Source of the DNA: Muribaculaceae bacterium Isolate-110 (HZI)
GTDB taxonomy: Bacteria; Bacteroidota; Bacteroidia; Bacteroidales; Muribaculaceae
Assembly: GCA_003762875.1 (NCBI GenBank)
Contig: RIBL01000002.1
Span: forward strand, 293,780-357,779
Direction of reading: 5' to 3'
Length of the DNA: 64,000 nucleotides
Shown here: piece after piece, positions 35,505 through 44,665 of the stretch
Layout of the letters: each line of letters opens with the position of its first letter
Numbering within the stretch: the first letter of the stretch is position 1
Program-made: the position numbers and the translations under genes
The notes under the pieces: model-generated
Database searches by the model: none
What the model saw: only the letters and a program-made list of their open reading frames with translations
Told to the model about the DNA's origin: nothing

Positions 35505-36359
35505 TTAGTTGACATTCTTGACTTCGAGTTCCTTCTCGACGGTGGCAAGCTCGTCGCGCATGTTGTCGCGGATAACGCGCACGGTCGAGAGGGTTGAAAA
35601 ATCGGTAAACAGTTTGACACGCAACGTATAGAAATTATCCTCCATGTCGCGCGAACTCGACACTATGGTGCCGACCGGCACACCTTCGGGAAAGGCCGAA
35701 GAGTAGCCGCTGGTGACGATAGTGTCGCCCGGCATGAACTCGGAGTGCTTGGGCAGCTCTTCGAGTATGACCTCGGTGGGATCTTTGCCGTCCCATACGA
35801 GCGAACCCACCTGATTGTGACCCTTGACCTTGCATGCCAGACGCAGATATGGATTAAGCACCGATATGAGTCGCGCCGTATGGTCGCCCACCACGTTCAC
35901 TATGCCCACGATGCCGTTCTGATCCATTACACCCATCTCAGGCTCCACTCCGTCGAGACGTCCTTTCTCGATGGTGATGTAATTGTGGGCATGATTGATG
36001 GAGTTGTTGATTACGTGGGCTATGATGAAATGATAGCGCGACAGGGCCGAGTCGACACTCATGGTGTCGGCATAGAGCCGACTGCTGTAATCGTCTATGA
36101 CCTTGTTGAGACGATACACCTCAAGCTCAAGGTCGGAGTTACGACGTTGCAGATCCTCGTTTATCTCTTTGAGAGAAAAATAGGATGTGACACTGTTGGA
36201 TGCCTTGTAAAGCCCCGATGACACTTCGTTGGCCGACGTCAGATACACATGATGCTGAAACGGATTGCCCGAAAAGAGCAACACACTTCCGGCTATCAGA
36301 TATATGACGAACAGAAACCACGAACTGTATCGCACAAAAAATTTCAGCAGTTCGCTCAC
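35505..36359 (-). CDS. mreC: Rod shape-determining protein MreC
   Basis: A 284-residue bitopic protein: one N-terminal helix (SSWFLFVIYLIAGSVLLFSG), a coiled coil (about residues 62-90) and a periplasmic double beta-barrel domain with GPEMGVMDQNGIVGIVNVVGDHTARLISVLNP-type sequence and PGDTIVTSGYSSAFPEGVPVG. It links MreB to the PBP2-RodA enzymes. It is separated from mreB by an unusual 207-base spacer with a hairpin. Confidence 0.93.
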   Translation of the reverse strand: MSELLKFFVRYSSWFLFVIYLIAGSVLLFSGNPFQHHVYLTSANEVSSGLYKASNSVTSYFSLKEINEDLQRRNSDLELEVYRLNKVIDDYSSRLYADTMSVDSALSRYHFIIAHVINNSINHAHNYITIEKGRLDGVEPEMGVMDQNGIVGIVNVVGDHTARLISVLNPYLRLACKVKGHNQVGSLVWDGKDPTEVILEELPKHSEFMPGDTIVTSGYSSAFPEGVPVGTIVSSSRDMEDNFYTLRVKLFTDFSTLSTVRVIRDNMRDELATVEKELEVKNVN

Positions 36360-36432
36360 TTGTCTGTCTTTATTGTATGTGTGTCACACCACACTCCCGA
36401 CGCCGCTTGCCTCTCTGAGACACAATGCATCA

Positions 36433-36516
36433 AAAATGTCAGCTTGCAGGAGGCTTGCATAATTGCATCCGTTGACGTGGGTCATCACGGAGCCCCATTC
36501 TGCAGACTGACATTTT
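36433..36516. other. Long hairpin in the 207-bp mreB-mreC spacer
   Basis: AAAATGTCAG at 36433-36442 pairs with CTGACATTTT at 36507-36516, and the inner segments (CTTGCAG / CTGCAG) extend the stem with a bulge. No T-run follows on the minus strand, so it is not an obvious terminator; it may modulate mreC expression or mRNA stability (inference). Confidence 0.45.
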
Positions 36517-36566
36517 GACACACGCTCTGTCCGAGGCTCACGCCTCAGGCGCGTAGTGCAGATATG

Positions 36567-37586
36567 TTATCGGATGAGGAATGAGAATGTCTCTATGTTT
36601 TTGAGAGCCACACCGGTACCCTTGGCCACCGCGAGAAGGGGATCCTCGGCGATATGGAACTGAATGCCTATCTTGTCGGTAAGACGCTTGTCGAGACCGC
36701 GGAGCATGGCACCGCCGCCGGCAAGGAATATGCCGTTCATCACGATGTCGGAGTAGAGTTCCGGGGGAGTCTCGTCAAGGGCCTGAAGCACGGCAGCCTC
36801 GATGCGCGAGATTGACTTCTCGATACAGTGAGAGATTTCCTGATAGCTCACGGGCACCTCCATGGGGAGTGCGGTCATCTTGTTGGGACCGTGTACGATG
36901 AAGTCCTCGGGCGGGTTTTCAAGCTCGGTGAGGGCCGAACCGACATTGATTTTGATCTGCTCGGCTGTACGCTCGCCCACCTTGACATTGTGCACGCGGC
37001 TCATGTGTTCCATGATGTCGTCGGTAAGGTCGTCGCCGGCCACCTGGATGCTCTTGTTTGACACGATGCCACCCAGTGAGATTACAGCAATCTCAGTGGT
37101 ACCGCCGCCTATGTCGACAATCATGTTGCCCTGCGGGGCGAGCACGTCGATACCGATACCGAGGGCTGCTGCCATCGGTTCATATATCATATAGACGTCA
37201 CGTCCGCCGGCATGCTCCGACGAGTCGCGCACAGCGCGTATCTCGACCTCGGTAGAGCCCGAGGGAATACCCACCACCATCTTCATGGAGGGGGAGAACC
37301 AGTTGCTCTTGGAACTGGCCTTCTTAATAAGGCCGCGTATCATCATCTCGGCGGCATTGAAGTTGGCTATCACACCCTTGCGGAGCGGACGGATGGTCTC
37401 AATGCCGTCGTTTTCCTTGCCCTGCATGAGCTTGGCCTCACGACCGACGGCTATGAGCTTGCCGGTGCGCTTCTCCAAGGCTACGATCGAAGGCTCGTCA
37501 ATGACGATCTTGTCGTTGTGTATGATGATAGTATTGGCGGTACCAAGGTCAATAGCTATCTCTTTAGTGAATGAAAAAAGTCCCAT
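36567..37586 (-). CDS. mreB: Actin-like cell shape protein MreB
   Basis: A 339-residue actin homologue: phosphate 1 motif AIDLGTANTIIIHND near the N terminus, VVGIPSGSTEVEIRAVRDSSEHAG, phosphate 2 motif MIVDIGGGTTEIAVISLGG and adenosine motif GIFLAGGGAMLRGLDKRL. It polymerises under the inner membrane and guides elongation enzymes. It begins 31 bases after purH, so purH and mreB are probably cotranscribed. Confidence 0.96.
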   Translation of the reverse strand: MGLFSFTKEIAIDLGTANTIIIHNDKIVIDEPSIVALEKRTGKLIAVGREAKLMQGKENDGIETIRPLRKGVIANFNAAEMMIRGLIKKASSKSNWFSPSMKMVVGIPSGSTEVEIRAVRDSSEHAGGRDVYMIYEPMAAALGIGIDVLAPQGNMIVDIGGGTTEIAVISLGGIVSNKSIQVAGDDLTDDIMEHMSRVHNVKVGERTAEQIKINVGSALTELENPPEDFIVHGPNKMTALPMEVPVSYQEISHCIEKSISRIEAAVLQALDETPPELYSDIVMNGIFLAGGGAMLRGLDKRLTDKIGIQFHIAEDPLLAVAKGTGVALKNIETFSFLIR

Positions 37587-37617
37587 TTAATATATTAATG
37601 TGTTTTTAGGAGGAGGA

Positions 37618-39162
37618 TTAGTGCTTGAAGTGGCGAAATCCAGTGGTGACCATGGCCATGTCGTGGGCGTCGCAGTAAGCTACGCTCTCGGCATCACGGA
37701 TGGAACCTCCGGGGTGTATCACAGATGTGATACCGGCCTCGCCGGCTATCTCCACACAGTCGGGGAAGGGGAAGAAGGCGTCGGAAGCCATGACTGCTCC
37801 GTTGAGGTCGTGGCCAAACGAGCGTGCTTTCTCGATAGCCTGCTTGAGCGCGTCGACACGTGAGGTCTGGCCTACGCCGCTGGCAAGGAGCATACCGTCT
37901 TTGGCAAGAACAATGGCGTTGCTCTTGGAGTTCTTGACAATCTTGTTGGCAAACAGGAGGTCGGCCACCTGAGCGGGGCTGACTGCCTTGGCTGTCACCT
38001 GCTTGAGCTCTTCGGGTGTCTCTATCTTGAGGTCACGGTCCTGTACAAGCGCGCCGTTGAGGCATGAACGGAACTGACGGGTGGTGGCGAGGGGTGACTT
38101 CTGAACGAGAATAATGCGGTTCTTTTTCTGCTTGAGTATCTCGAGAGCTTCGGATGTGTAGGCCGGGGCGATGATTACCTCAAAGAATATCTTGTTGATT
38201 TCCTCGGCTGCATCGGCCTCGACTGTGCCATTGGTGATGAGCACACCGCCAAACGCGCTTACAGGGTCACCGGCAAGTGCGTCCTTCCAGGCTTCAGCTA
38301 TCGTGGCGCGTGTGGCCAGGCCGCAAGCGTTGTTGTGCTTGAGCACTGCGAAGGTCGGATCGGTAAACTCTGAGATGAGGCTGACGGCCGCATCGATGTC
38401 AAGGAGGTTGTTGTAGGAAATTTCCTTGCCGTGAAGCTGCTCGAACATGGCGTCGAAATCGCCGTAGAAGGTACCCTTCTGGTGGGGATTCTCACCATAG
38501 CGCATCGCCTTGGAGTCGTCAAAAGCTATGCGAAGTTCCTCTACAGGGGCAATGGGGCTTTCGACGGGGGTTGATGCGAAATAGTTGAAGATGTCGGTGT
38601 CATAGCCCGACGACACGGCAAAAGCCTGTCCGGCAAACCAACGACGCTCCTCGAGCGATGACTCCGCGCCGTTGCGCTTGAGCATCTCGGCCAGGGGAGC
38701 ATACTGGGCCTTGGAAGCCACGATGACCACATCTTTATAATTCTTGGCAGCTCCGCGTATGAGCGAGATGCCGCCTATGTCGATCTTCTCGATGATGTCG
38801 GCTTCGGGCGCGCCTGAAGCCACTGTCGCGCTGAAGGGATAGAGGTCTACAATCACCAGGTCAATCTCCGGGATCTCATACTGAGCTATCTGAGCGCGGT
38901 CACCCTCATTATCGCGACGGTTAAGGATGCCTCCGAACACTTTGGGGTGAAGTGTCTTCACACGACCTCCGAGAATGGAGGGATAGCCGGTGAGGTCTTC
39001 CACTGCCTGACAGGGGTAGCCGAGTCCTTCGATGAAGGAGCGGGTGCCGCCGGTCGAGAGGAATGTCACACCGTTCTGGTGGAGGAGCGAAAGGATTTCT
39101 TCAAGCCCGTCCTTATAAAATACGGATACGAGCGCGGTCTTGATACGTTTATTATCTGACAT
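37618..39162 (-). CDS. purH: Bifunctional AICAR transformylase / IMP cyclohydrolase
   Basis: A 514-residue PurH. The N-terminal IMP cyclohydrolase domain shows ALVSVFYKDGLEEIL, FLSTGGTRSFIEGLG and GGRVKTLHPKVFGGIL, and the C-terminal transformylase domain shows RYGENPHQKGTFYG, KHNNACGLA with the catalytic Lys-His, and DAFFPFPDCVEIAGEAGI. It performs the last two steps of de novo IMP synthesis. It heads the transcription unit that continues into mreB. Confidence 0.96.
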   Translation of the reverse strand: MSDNKRIKTALVSVFYKDGLEEILSLLHQNGVTFLSTGGTRSFIEGLGYPCQAVEDLTGYPSILGGRVKTLHPKVFGGILNRRDNEGDRAQIAQYEIPEIDLVIVDLYPFSATVASGAPEADIIEKIDIGGISLIRGAAKNYKDVVIVASKAQYAPLAEMLKRNGAESSLEERRWFAGQAFAVSSGYDTDIFNYFASTPVESPIAPVEELRIAFDDSKAMRYGENPHQKGTFYGDFDAMFEQLHGKEISYNNLLDIDAAVSLISEFTDPTFAVLKHNNACGLATRATIAEAWKDALAGDPVSAFGGVLITNGTVEADAAEEINKIFFEVIIAPAYTSEALEILKQKKNRIILVQKSPLATTRQFRSCLNGALVQDRDLKIETPEELKQVTAKAVSPAQVADLLFANKIVKNSKSNAIVLAKDGMLLASGVGQTSRVDALKQAIEKARSFGHDLNGAVMASDAFFPFPDCVEIAGEAGITSVIHPGGSIRDAESVAYCDAHDMAMVTTGFRHFKH

Positions 39163-39191
39163 GAGGGTAGCTATTGGATTTTTTCAGAGTG

Positions 39192-39199
39192 CAAAGTTA
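39192..39199 (-). promoter_or_regulatory. -7 box (TAACTTTG) of the purH-mre operon
   Basis: On the minus strand TAACTTTG fits TAnnTTTG and lies 29 bases upstream of the purH start. Confidence 0.5.
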
Positions 39200-39275
39200 G
39201 CGATTTTTAATCACTAAATGAAGAATGATATTCAAGTTTTAAGAAACTTTTTTATACACCTTTTCATCCGCTTTT

Positions 39276-40151
39276 TCACAGGCTTCCTATCACGAGGAAG
39301 GTCAGGCCTATGAGCAGCATGGTCAGGTCAATCAGTTTGAGCCGGATATTTTTCTCATGCAGTGCTATCACGCCATAGAAAAACGACACTATCACACTGC
39401 CGCGTCTTATCATTGACACGACGGCTATCATCGACCCGTCGAGCGACAGCGAATAGAAGTAGGCGATGTCGGCCACGGTCAGGAACACCGATATGAGCGG
39501 AATGGACCACCGCCAGCGCAAAGGGGTGGTGACACGGGTGACCTTCATGATCACACCCAGCGTCACGCCCATTATCACAAGCTGATAGAGCGAATACCAG
39601 GCCTGAACTTCAAGAGGCTCGAAGCGTGTGAGCAGATACTTGTCATAGAGCGCGCTGACAGCTCCAAGCGCGGTGGCTCCGATGGCCATCCACACCCAGC
39701 GGCTGCTTTTGAGCGAAAATCCTTCGCGCCCTCCGACACGACTGATAAAGAACAGCGACCAGAAGCCGATGAGCACACCGGCCCACTGCCAGAGATTGAG
39801 ACGCTCGCCGAATATGATCAGCGCGCCCACAAGCACCAGCACCGGACGCGAAGCGTTGACCGGCCCGGCGATGGTCAGAGGCAGATGCTTGATGCTCGCA
39901 TAGCCGAGCAGCCATGAGGCGAGCACTATGCCCGACTTGACGAGAATGAAGCCGTGACCGGCAAGCGTGCCGCCAAGCCCGTAATTGCCGTGCATAAGCC
40001 CGACGATAATCACAGGTAGCATGAACAGCGCGCCAAACAGGGTGTTGAGAAACAGCACTCCGAGCACATTGTTGCCGTTGACCGACAACTTCTTCATCAC
40101 GTCATAGAATCCAAGACACAGAGCCGAGACTGTAGCGAGAAGTACCCACAT
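39276..40151 (-). CDS. EamA/DMT family transporter
   Basis: A 291-residue membrane protein with ten hydrophobic helices in two EamA halves. VLLATVSALCLGFYDVMKK at the N terminus, LTIAGPVNASRPVLVLVGALIIFGERL (first half) and SMIRRGSVIVSFFYGVIALHEK (second half) are the usual end-of-repeat motifs. These proteins export or import small metabolites; the substrate cannot be predicted. It lies 28 bases downstream of the SulP gene and is probably cotranscribed with it. Confidence 0.85.
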   Translation of the reverse strand: MWVLLATVSALCLGFYDVMKKLSVNGNNVLGVLFLNTLFGALFMLPVIIVGLMHGNYGLGGTLAGHGFILVKSGIVLASWLLGYASIKHLPLTIAGPVNASRPVLVLVGALIIFGERLNLWQWAGVLIGFWSLFFISRVGGREGFSLKSSRWVWMAIGATALGAVSALYDKYLLTRFEPLEVQAWYSLYQLVIMGVTLGVIMKVTRVTTPLRWRWSIPLISVFLTVADIAYFYSLSLDGSMIAVVSMIRRGSVIVSFFYGVIALHEKNIRLKLIDLTMLLIGLTFLVIGSL

Positions 40152-40179
40152 TGCTATTTTTCGGTTTTAAGAGGGTGTT

Positions 40180-41880
40180 TTAAGCCATAGTAGTGCGCGA
40201 GCCTTCCACGGGTGCAAGATTGTTGGCCATGACCACGGCTTTGGTGATGTGGTCACATATGTGGTCGGGGCCAAGAAGCTTGTCGATACCGGCGTTGACC
40301 AGTGAGTGACGTACATTGTCCTGAACGCCCGAAAGCACTACATGTATGCCCTCCTCATACGACGACTTGATGAGTATCTCGAGATTGTGTATGCCGGTCG
40401 AGTCGATAAAAGGCACCCTGCGCATGCGTATGATACGCACTTTGGGCTTGCGGCCGAGGGTCGTGCGCATCATTTCGTCAAACTTGGTGGCGACTCCGAA
40501 GAAGAACGGTCCGTCTATCTCATAGATTTCAACACCGGGGTTGACGTTGAGCACCTCGTGGACGGTCGACTCCGAACCCTCGGCTATGTCGAGCTGCTCG
40601 GAATACACCTTGATTTCCGTATTTTCCATCACACGGCGCAGGAAGAGGATGACTGCAAGCAGCAGACCCATCTCTATTGCGATGGTGAGGTCAAATATCA
40701 CAGTAAGCAGGAATGTCACCGCCAACACCGAAATGTCGCTCTTTGGATTGTGAAGCAGAGCACGGATTGTGCGCCATCCGCTCATGTTGTAGGCCACGAC
40801 TATAAGTACGGCGGCCAGACACGACATGGGCACAAGATTGATGAGCGGCATCATGAAGAGGAATATAAGGAACAGCACCACAGCATGAACAATACCAGCC
40901 ACAGGAGTGCGGCCGCCATTGGTGATATTGGTCATGGTGCGGGCGATGGCTCCTGTGACGGGGATACCGCCGAAAAAGGGTACCACAATGTTGGCCATAC
41001 CCTGGCCGATAAGCTCGGTGTTGGAGTTGGTCTTGGAGCCTGTCACACCATCGGCCACCGTGGCCGAGAGAAGACTCTCGATAGCTCCGAGGATGGCTAT
41101 AGTGAAGGCCGAAGGGAGCAGACGGTTGATTGTAGCCATGTTGAGTTCAAAGCCGTGGGGTTGGGGTATGTCAGTGGCAAGTTCGCCGAAACGGTCACCG
41201 ATAGTCTCGACATGCACGCCAGGAAGCAGCGACACCACAGCCGTCACAATGATGATGGCGAGCAGCGCGCCGGGCAGACGGCGCGACACCATGGGGGTCA
41301 CAATGATGATGAGCAGCGACACGAGTCCGACTATCAGAGTCGTGAGGTCGATGGAGCCAAGATTGGTCAGATATACACCCCACTTGGGCAGAAACTCGCT
41401 CGGCACCTGCTTGAGACCGAGTCCGAGAAAGTCATTGATCTGGGTGGAGAATATGGTGAGGGCGATACCTGCGGTGAAACCGACAACAATGGGATAAGGG
41501 ATAAACTTAATGACTGTGCCCAGACGGAATACACCAAGGGCCACGAGTATGAGTCCGGCCATGAAGGTGGCCACAGCAAGCCCTTCGAGACCGAAATTGG
41601 CTATAATATTATAGACAATCACAATGAACGCACCGGTCGGGCCGCCTATCTGCACCGAGCATCCGCCGGCTGCCGACACGATGAAACCGCCTATTATGGC
41701 GGTGATGAGGCCTACCGTGGGATTAACACCGCTGGCAATACCAAAGGCGATGGCGAGCGGCAATGCCACGATGCCAACTACGATACCGGCCACAAGGTCG
41801 GTCTTGAATTTCTCAAACGAATAGTGACTCAAGGCGGAAATCAATTTCGGCCTGAAGTCCAACGGACCTGTTAAATTCAT
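40180..41880 (-). CDS. SulP family inorganic anion transporter with STAS domain
   Basis: A 566-residue protein: FKTDLVAGIVVGIVALPLAIAFGIASGVNP at the N terminus is the SulP signature region, about 12-14 helices follow to residue 410, and a cytoplasmic STAS domain (about 440-550) has FFFGVATKFDEMM and RMRRVPFIDSTGIHNLE with the conserved Asp-Ser. The family carries sulfate, bicarbonate or related anions across the inner membrane. Which anion is not determined. Confidence 0.93.
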   Translation of the reverse strand: MNLTGPLDFRPKLISALSHYSFEKFKTDLVAGIVVGIVALPLAIAFGIASGVNPTVGLITAIIGGFIVSAAGGCSVQIGGPTGAFIVIVYNIIANFGLEGLAVATFMAGLILVALGVFRLGTVIKFIPYPIVVGFTAGIALTIFSTQINDFLGLGLKQVPSEFLPKWGVYLTNLGSIDLTTLIVGLVSLLIIIVTPMVSRRLPGALLAIIIVTAVVSLLPGVHVETIGDRFGELATDIPQPHGFELNMATINRLLPSAFTIAILGAIESLLSATVADGVTGSKTNSNTELIGQGMANIVVPFFGGIPVTGAIARTMTNITNGGRTPVAGIVHAVVLFLIFLFMMPLINLVPMSCLAAVLIVVAYNMSGWRTIRALLHNPKSDISVLAVTFLLTVIFDLTIAIEMGLLLAVILFLRRVMENTEIKVYSEQLDIAEGSESTVHEVLNVNPGVEIYEIDGPFFFGVATKFDEMMRTTLGRKPKVRIIRMRRVPFIDSTGIHNLEILIKSSYEEGIHVVLSGVQDNVRHSLVNAGIDKLLGPDHICDHITKAVVMANNLAPVEGSRTTMA

Positions 41881-41959
41881 CTTTACAGTTTTTTTAATTC
41901 CGGCAATACAGCTTCAGCCGGATGATGCAATCTTTTCTACTGATTATATTTTGGAGGTG

Positions 41960-41967
41960 CAAAATTA
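41960..41967 (-). promoter_or_regulatory. -7 box (TAATTTTG) of the SulP-EamA unit
   Basis: On the minus strand TAATTTTG, about 80 bases upstream of the SulP start, with a possible TTTG at 41990-41993. Confidence 0.5.
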
Positions 41968-42050
41968 CATAAAAAAACTTAACCAACCACAAAAAACATA
42001 AATAAAAGCACTTTACACCCGCACATGGCAAAATAACGGCTGGAGAAGTC

Positions 42051-42081
42051 TTGCAAAATTCACATTAATTTGTTAATTTTG
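42051..42081 (+). promoter_or_regulatory. Promoter of rprXY
   Basis: TTGC at 42051-42054 and TAATTTTG at 42074-42081 are 19 bases apart, a good Bacteroidetes promoter. It implies a leader of roughly 140 bases before the ATG at 42226. Confidence 0.55.
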
Positions 42082-42225
42082 ACGTGAAATGTTAAAATCA
42101 AATTTAAACATTTTGTTAATTTTTTACAACAATTACATTTCCCGGTTGTTAACACTATAAACAAATCGCCTCTTGGACAACACATGTCGGTGTCAACGAG
42201 AGGGATGTACGCCTCACAACAAGAT

Positions 42226-43722
42226 ATGAAAAAATCTACAATCTGGTTTCTGACAATAATTATGGCACTCACCTTCATGGGATTGCTCTATGTGCAGATA
42301 ATGTACATGAACAACATGAAGAAGATGCGTGACGACCAGTTCGCCGAAGGGGTGAAGCGGTCGCTCTATGCCGTAAGCACACGTCTGGAGCAGGATGAGG
42401 CCAAATATTATCTCGAAGAAGACATCGCATCGCTTGAGACCGACCTCTATCCGAGAGTCAACTCCGACGGCTCGGTAGGCATCAACAATAAATTCACGAC
42501 CTCCGAAGGCATAAACTATGACCTATCGCTCAAGATGCACGTTGACCGCAGAGCCGTATCACCCTCGATGCGCGAGATGCTGCGCGGCAAATATCTCTAC
42601 CAGAAAGGATTGCTTGACGAAGTCATACTCTCCATCATCAACGAGTCAAGCGACCGCCCCATAACCGAACGCGCCGACTCGGCCGAAGTGGCCCGCTATC
42701 TGCGCTCAGAGCTTGACAACAACGGGCTCACGATGCCGTTTGAGTTTGCCGTAGTCAACCGTGTGGGAGCCTACGTGTACAAGTCGGCAGAATTCCGCCC
42801 TTCGGTCAAGGACGACTCAGGCATGTTTGTCCAGACTCTCTTTCCCAACGACCCCAAAAACAAGATGTATTACCTCAAAGTCTATTTCCCTACCAAGAGC
42901 GATTACATCTTCGACTCCATACGTTTCATGATACCGTCGTTTATCTTCACGTTCATCCTGCTTGTGACATTCCTCTGCACCATCATTCTCGCATTCCGCC
43001 AGAAGAAACTCACCGAGATGAAAAACGACTTTATCAACAACATGACCCACGAATTCAAGACCCCCATCTCGACAATATCGCTGGCCGCACAGATGCTCAA
43101 CGACAATGCCGTACTCAAGTCGCCCAACATGCTCGGACACATCTCTACAGTCATCAACGACGAGACCAAACGCCTGCGCTTCCAGGTAGAGAAAGTGCTC
43201 CAGATGTCAATGTTTGACCGTCAGAAGGCCACCCTCCGTCTCCAGAATCTCGACGCCAACCAGGTGATAGCCAGCATCACATCGACCTTCAAACTCAAAG
43301 CCGAGAAATATGGCGGACGCATCGACACGGTACTCAACGCACAGGAGTCGACCGTCAATGTTGACGAGATGCACTTTACCAACGTAATATTCAACCTTCT
43401 CGACAACGCCGTAAAATATCGTCGCGAGGACACTCCGCTGCTGCTCACAGTGAGCACACGCAACGTAAAGATGCATGGCGAGGAAAAATTCCAGGTCATC
43501 GTGAGTGACAACGGCATAGGCATGCGTCGCGAAGACCTCAAAAAGATATTCGAGAAATTCTATCGCGTGTCGACCGGCAACCGCCATGACGTCAAAGGCT
43601 TCGGCCTTGGTCTGGCATATGTCAAAAAGATGGTTGGCGAGCTGGGCGGCGAAATCAACGTCGAAAGTGAAATCAATGTAGGAACAAAATTTATAATAAC
43701 TCTACCAATAACTCAAAATTAA
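42226..43722 (+). CDS. rprX: Sensor histidine kinase RprX-like
   Basis: The start at 42226 (MKKSTIWFLTIIMALTFMGLL) is chosen because it puts the first membrane helix at the N terminus; the frame is open from an ATG at 42184. The 498-residue product has a second helix (IRFMIPSFIFTFILLVTFLC) flanking a periplasmic sensor domain, a HisKA box NNMTHEFKTPISTISLAAQML with His275, and HATPase_c motifs NVIFNLLDNAVKY, DNGIGM and GFGLGLAYV. It matches the RprX sensor of Bacteroides in order and size. It would phosphorylate RprY, encoded 6 bases downstream. Confidence 0.88.
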   Translation: MKKSTIWFLTIIMALTFMGLLYVQIMYMNNMKKMRDDQFAEGVKRSLYAVSTRLEQDEAKYYLEEDIASLETDLYPRVNSDGSVGINNKFTTSEGINYDLSLKMHVDRRAVSPSMREMLRGKYLYQKGLLDEVILSIINESSDRPITERADSAEVARYLRSELDNNGLTMPFEFAVVNRVGAYVYKSAEFRPSVKDDSGMFVQTLFPNDPKNKMYYLKVYFPTKSDYIFDSIRFMIPSFIFTFILLVTFLCTIILAFRQKKLTEMKNDFINNMTHEFKTPISTISLAAQMLNDNAVLKSPNMLGHISTVINDETKRLRFQVEKVLQMSMFDRQKATLRLQNLDANQVIASITSTFKLKAEKYGGRIDTVLNAQESTVNVDEMHFTNVIFNLLDNAVKYRREDTPLLLTVSTRNVKMHGEEKFQVIVSDNGIGMRREDLKKIFEKFYRVSTGNRHDVKGFGLGLAYVKKMVGELGGEINVESEINVGTKFIITLPITQN

Positions 43723-43728
43723 GAAATT

Positions 43729-44436
43729 ATGGAAGATCGTTTGCGCATATTGCTCTGCGAGGATGACGAAAACCTTGGCATGCTGCTCAGGGAATACCTC
43801 CAGGCCAAAGGTCTTAACGCCGACCTTTTTCCCGATGGAGAAAGCGGATATAAAGCTTTCCTCAAGGGCAAATACGATCTGTGCGTGCTTGACGTGATGA
43901 TGCCCAAGAAAGACGGATTTGCTCTGGCACAGGAGATACGTACAGTCAACTCTGAAGTACCCATCATCTTCCTCACCGCCAAGTCACTCAAAGAAGACAT
44001 CCTCGAGGGCTTCAAAATCGGTGCGGACGACTATATCACCAAACCTTTCTCCATGGAGGAACTTGTGTTTCGCATCGAGGCCATCCTGCGCCGCGTCAAG
44101 GGCAAGAAGGGCAAGGAGATTACAATGTATAAGATAGGCAAGTTTACCTTCGACACCCAGAAGCAAGTTCTTCTTATCGACGACAAGGTGACCAAGCTCA
44201 CTACCAAGGAGTCGGAACTGCTCAGCCTTCTCTGCGCACATGTCAACGAGATACTCGAGCGCAACTTCGCCCTCAAGACCATCTGGATTGACGACAATTA
44301 CTTCAACGCCCGTTCCATGGACGTCTACATCACCAAGCTGCGCAAGCATCTCAAGGATGACCCGTCCATCGAAATCATCAACATCCACGGCAAGGGCTAC
44401 AAGCTCATCGCTCCGGATGTAGAAGCCGGCGCATAG
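43729..44436 (+). CDS. rprY: OmpR-family response regulator RprY-like
   Basis: A 235-residue regulator: receiver domain with acidic residues ILLCEDDENLG, phosphoacceptor Asp55 in LCVLDVMMPKKDG, Thr in FLTAKS and Lys in DDYITKPFS; C-terminal winged helix with TKLTTKESELLSLLCAHVNE and YITKLRKHLKDDP. RprY in Porphyromonas gingivalis has been reported to act on the nqr genes, which here lie 4 kb downstream. Followed by a strong hairpin terminator. Confidence 0.9.
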   Translation: MEDRLRILLCEDDENLGMLLREYLQAKGLNADLFPDGESGYKAFLKGKYDLCVLDVMMPKKDGFALAQEIRTVNSEVPIIFLTAKSLKEDILEGFKIGADDYITKPFSMEELVFRIEAILRRVKGKKGKEITMYKIGKFTFDTQKQVLLIDDKVTKLTTKESELLSLLCAHVNEILERNFALKTIWIDDNYFNARSMDVYITKLRKHLKDDPSIEIINIHGKGYKLIAPDVEAGA

Positions 44437-44451
44437 ACAACAGCCAAAATC

Positions 44452-44504
44452 ACGACACCTGCTACCGTCCTGGCGCAAAGCCTACCGACGATAGCAGGTG
44501 TCGT
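44452..44504 (+). terminator. rprY terminator
   Basis: Arms 44452-44469 and 44487-44504 (18 bp, one mismatch) are followed by a short T-run. GC-rich stem, unlike the AT-rich hairpins elsewhere. Confidence 0.75.
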
Positions 44505-44608
44505 ATTTTATGTTGGTATTTAGAGGTTGCTTCATGAAAAATATCAAACCATCCTATAACACCCCCGCCATCTGACATATCAGTCAAGCACAAGGATGAA
44601 AAAAAACA

Positions 44609-44643
44609 TTCCGGCCCGGTGGCTTGATGCCATCGGGCCGGAA
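44609..44643 (-). terminator. tonB operon terminator
   Basis: A 15-bp GC-rich stem (44609-44623 with 44629-44643, one G-T type mismatch) preceded on the plus strand by a run of A at 44600-44606, that is followed by U on the minus-strand transcript. Confidence 0.75.
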
Positions 44644-44665
44644 AGGTTTTAGTATATGTCAGGGA

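Larger units (their letters stand above)
41881..42225. other. 345-bp AT-rich divergent control region between SulP and rprX
   Basis: Contains the SulP -7 box (41960-41967) and the rprX promoter (42051-42081), followed by a leader of about 140 bases rich in A and T. No ORF, hairpin or known riboswitch is recognised. Confidence 0.55.

Noticed and set aside
40306..41874. A 522-codon open frame antisense to the SulP gene
   Set aside because: It mirrors the SulP codons; the product is a low-complexity His/Gly/Arg-rich sequence without a fold, while the minus-strand gene has clear SulP and STAS motifs.
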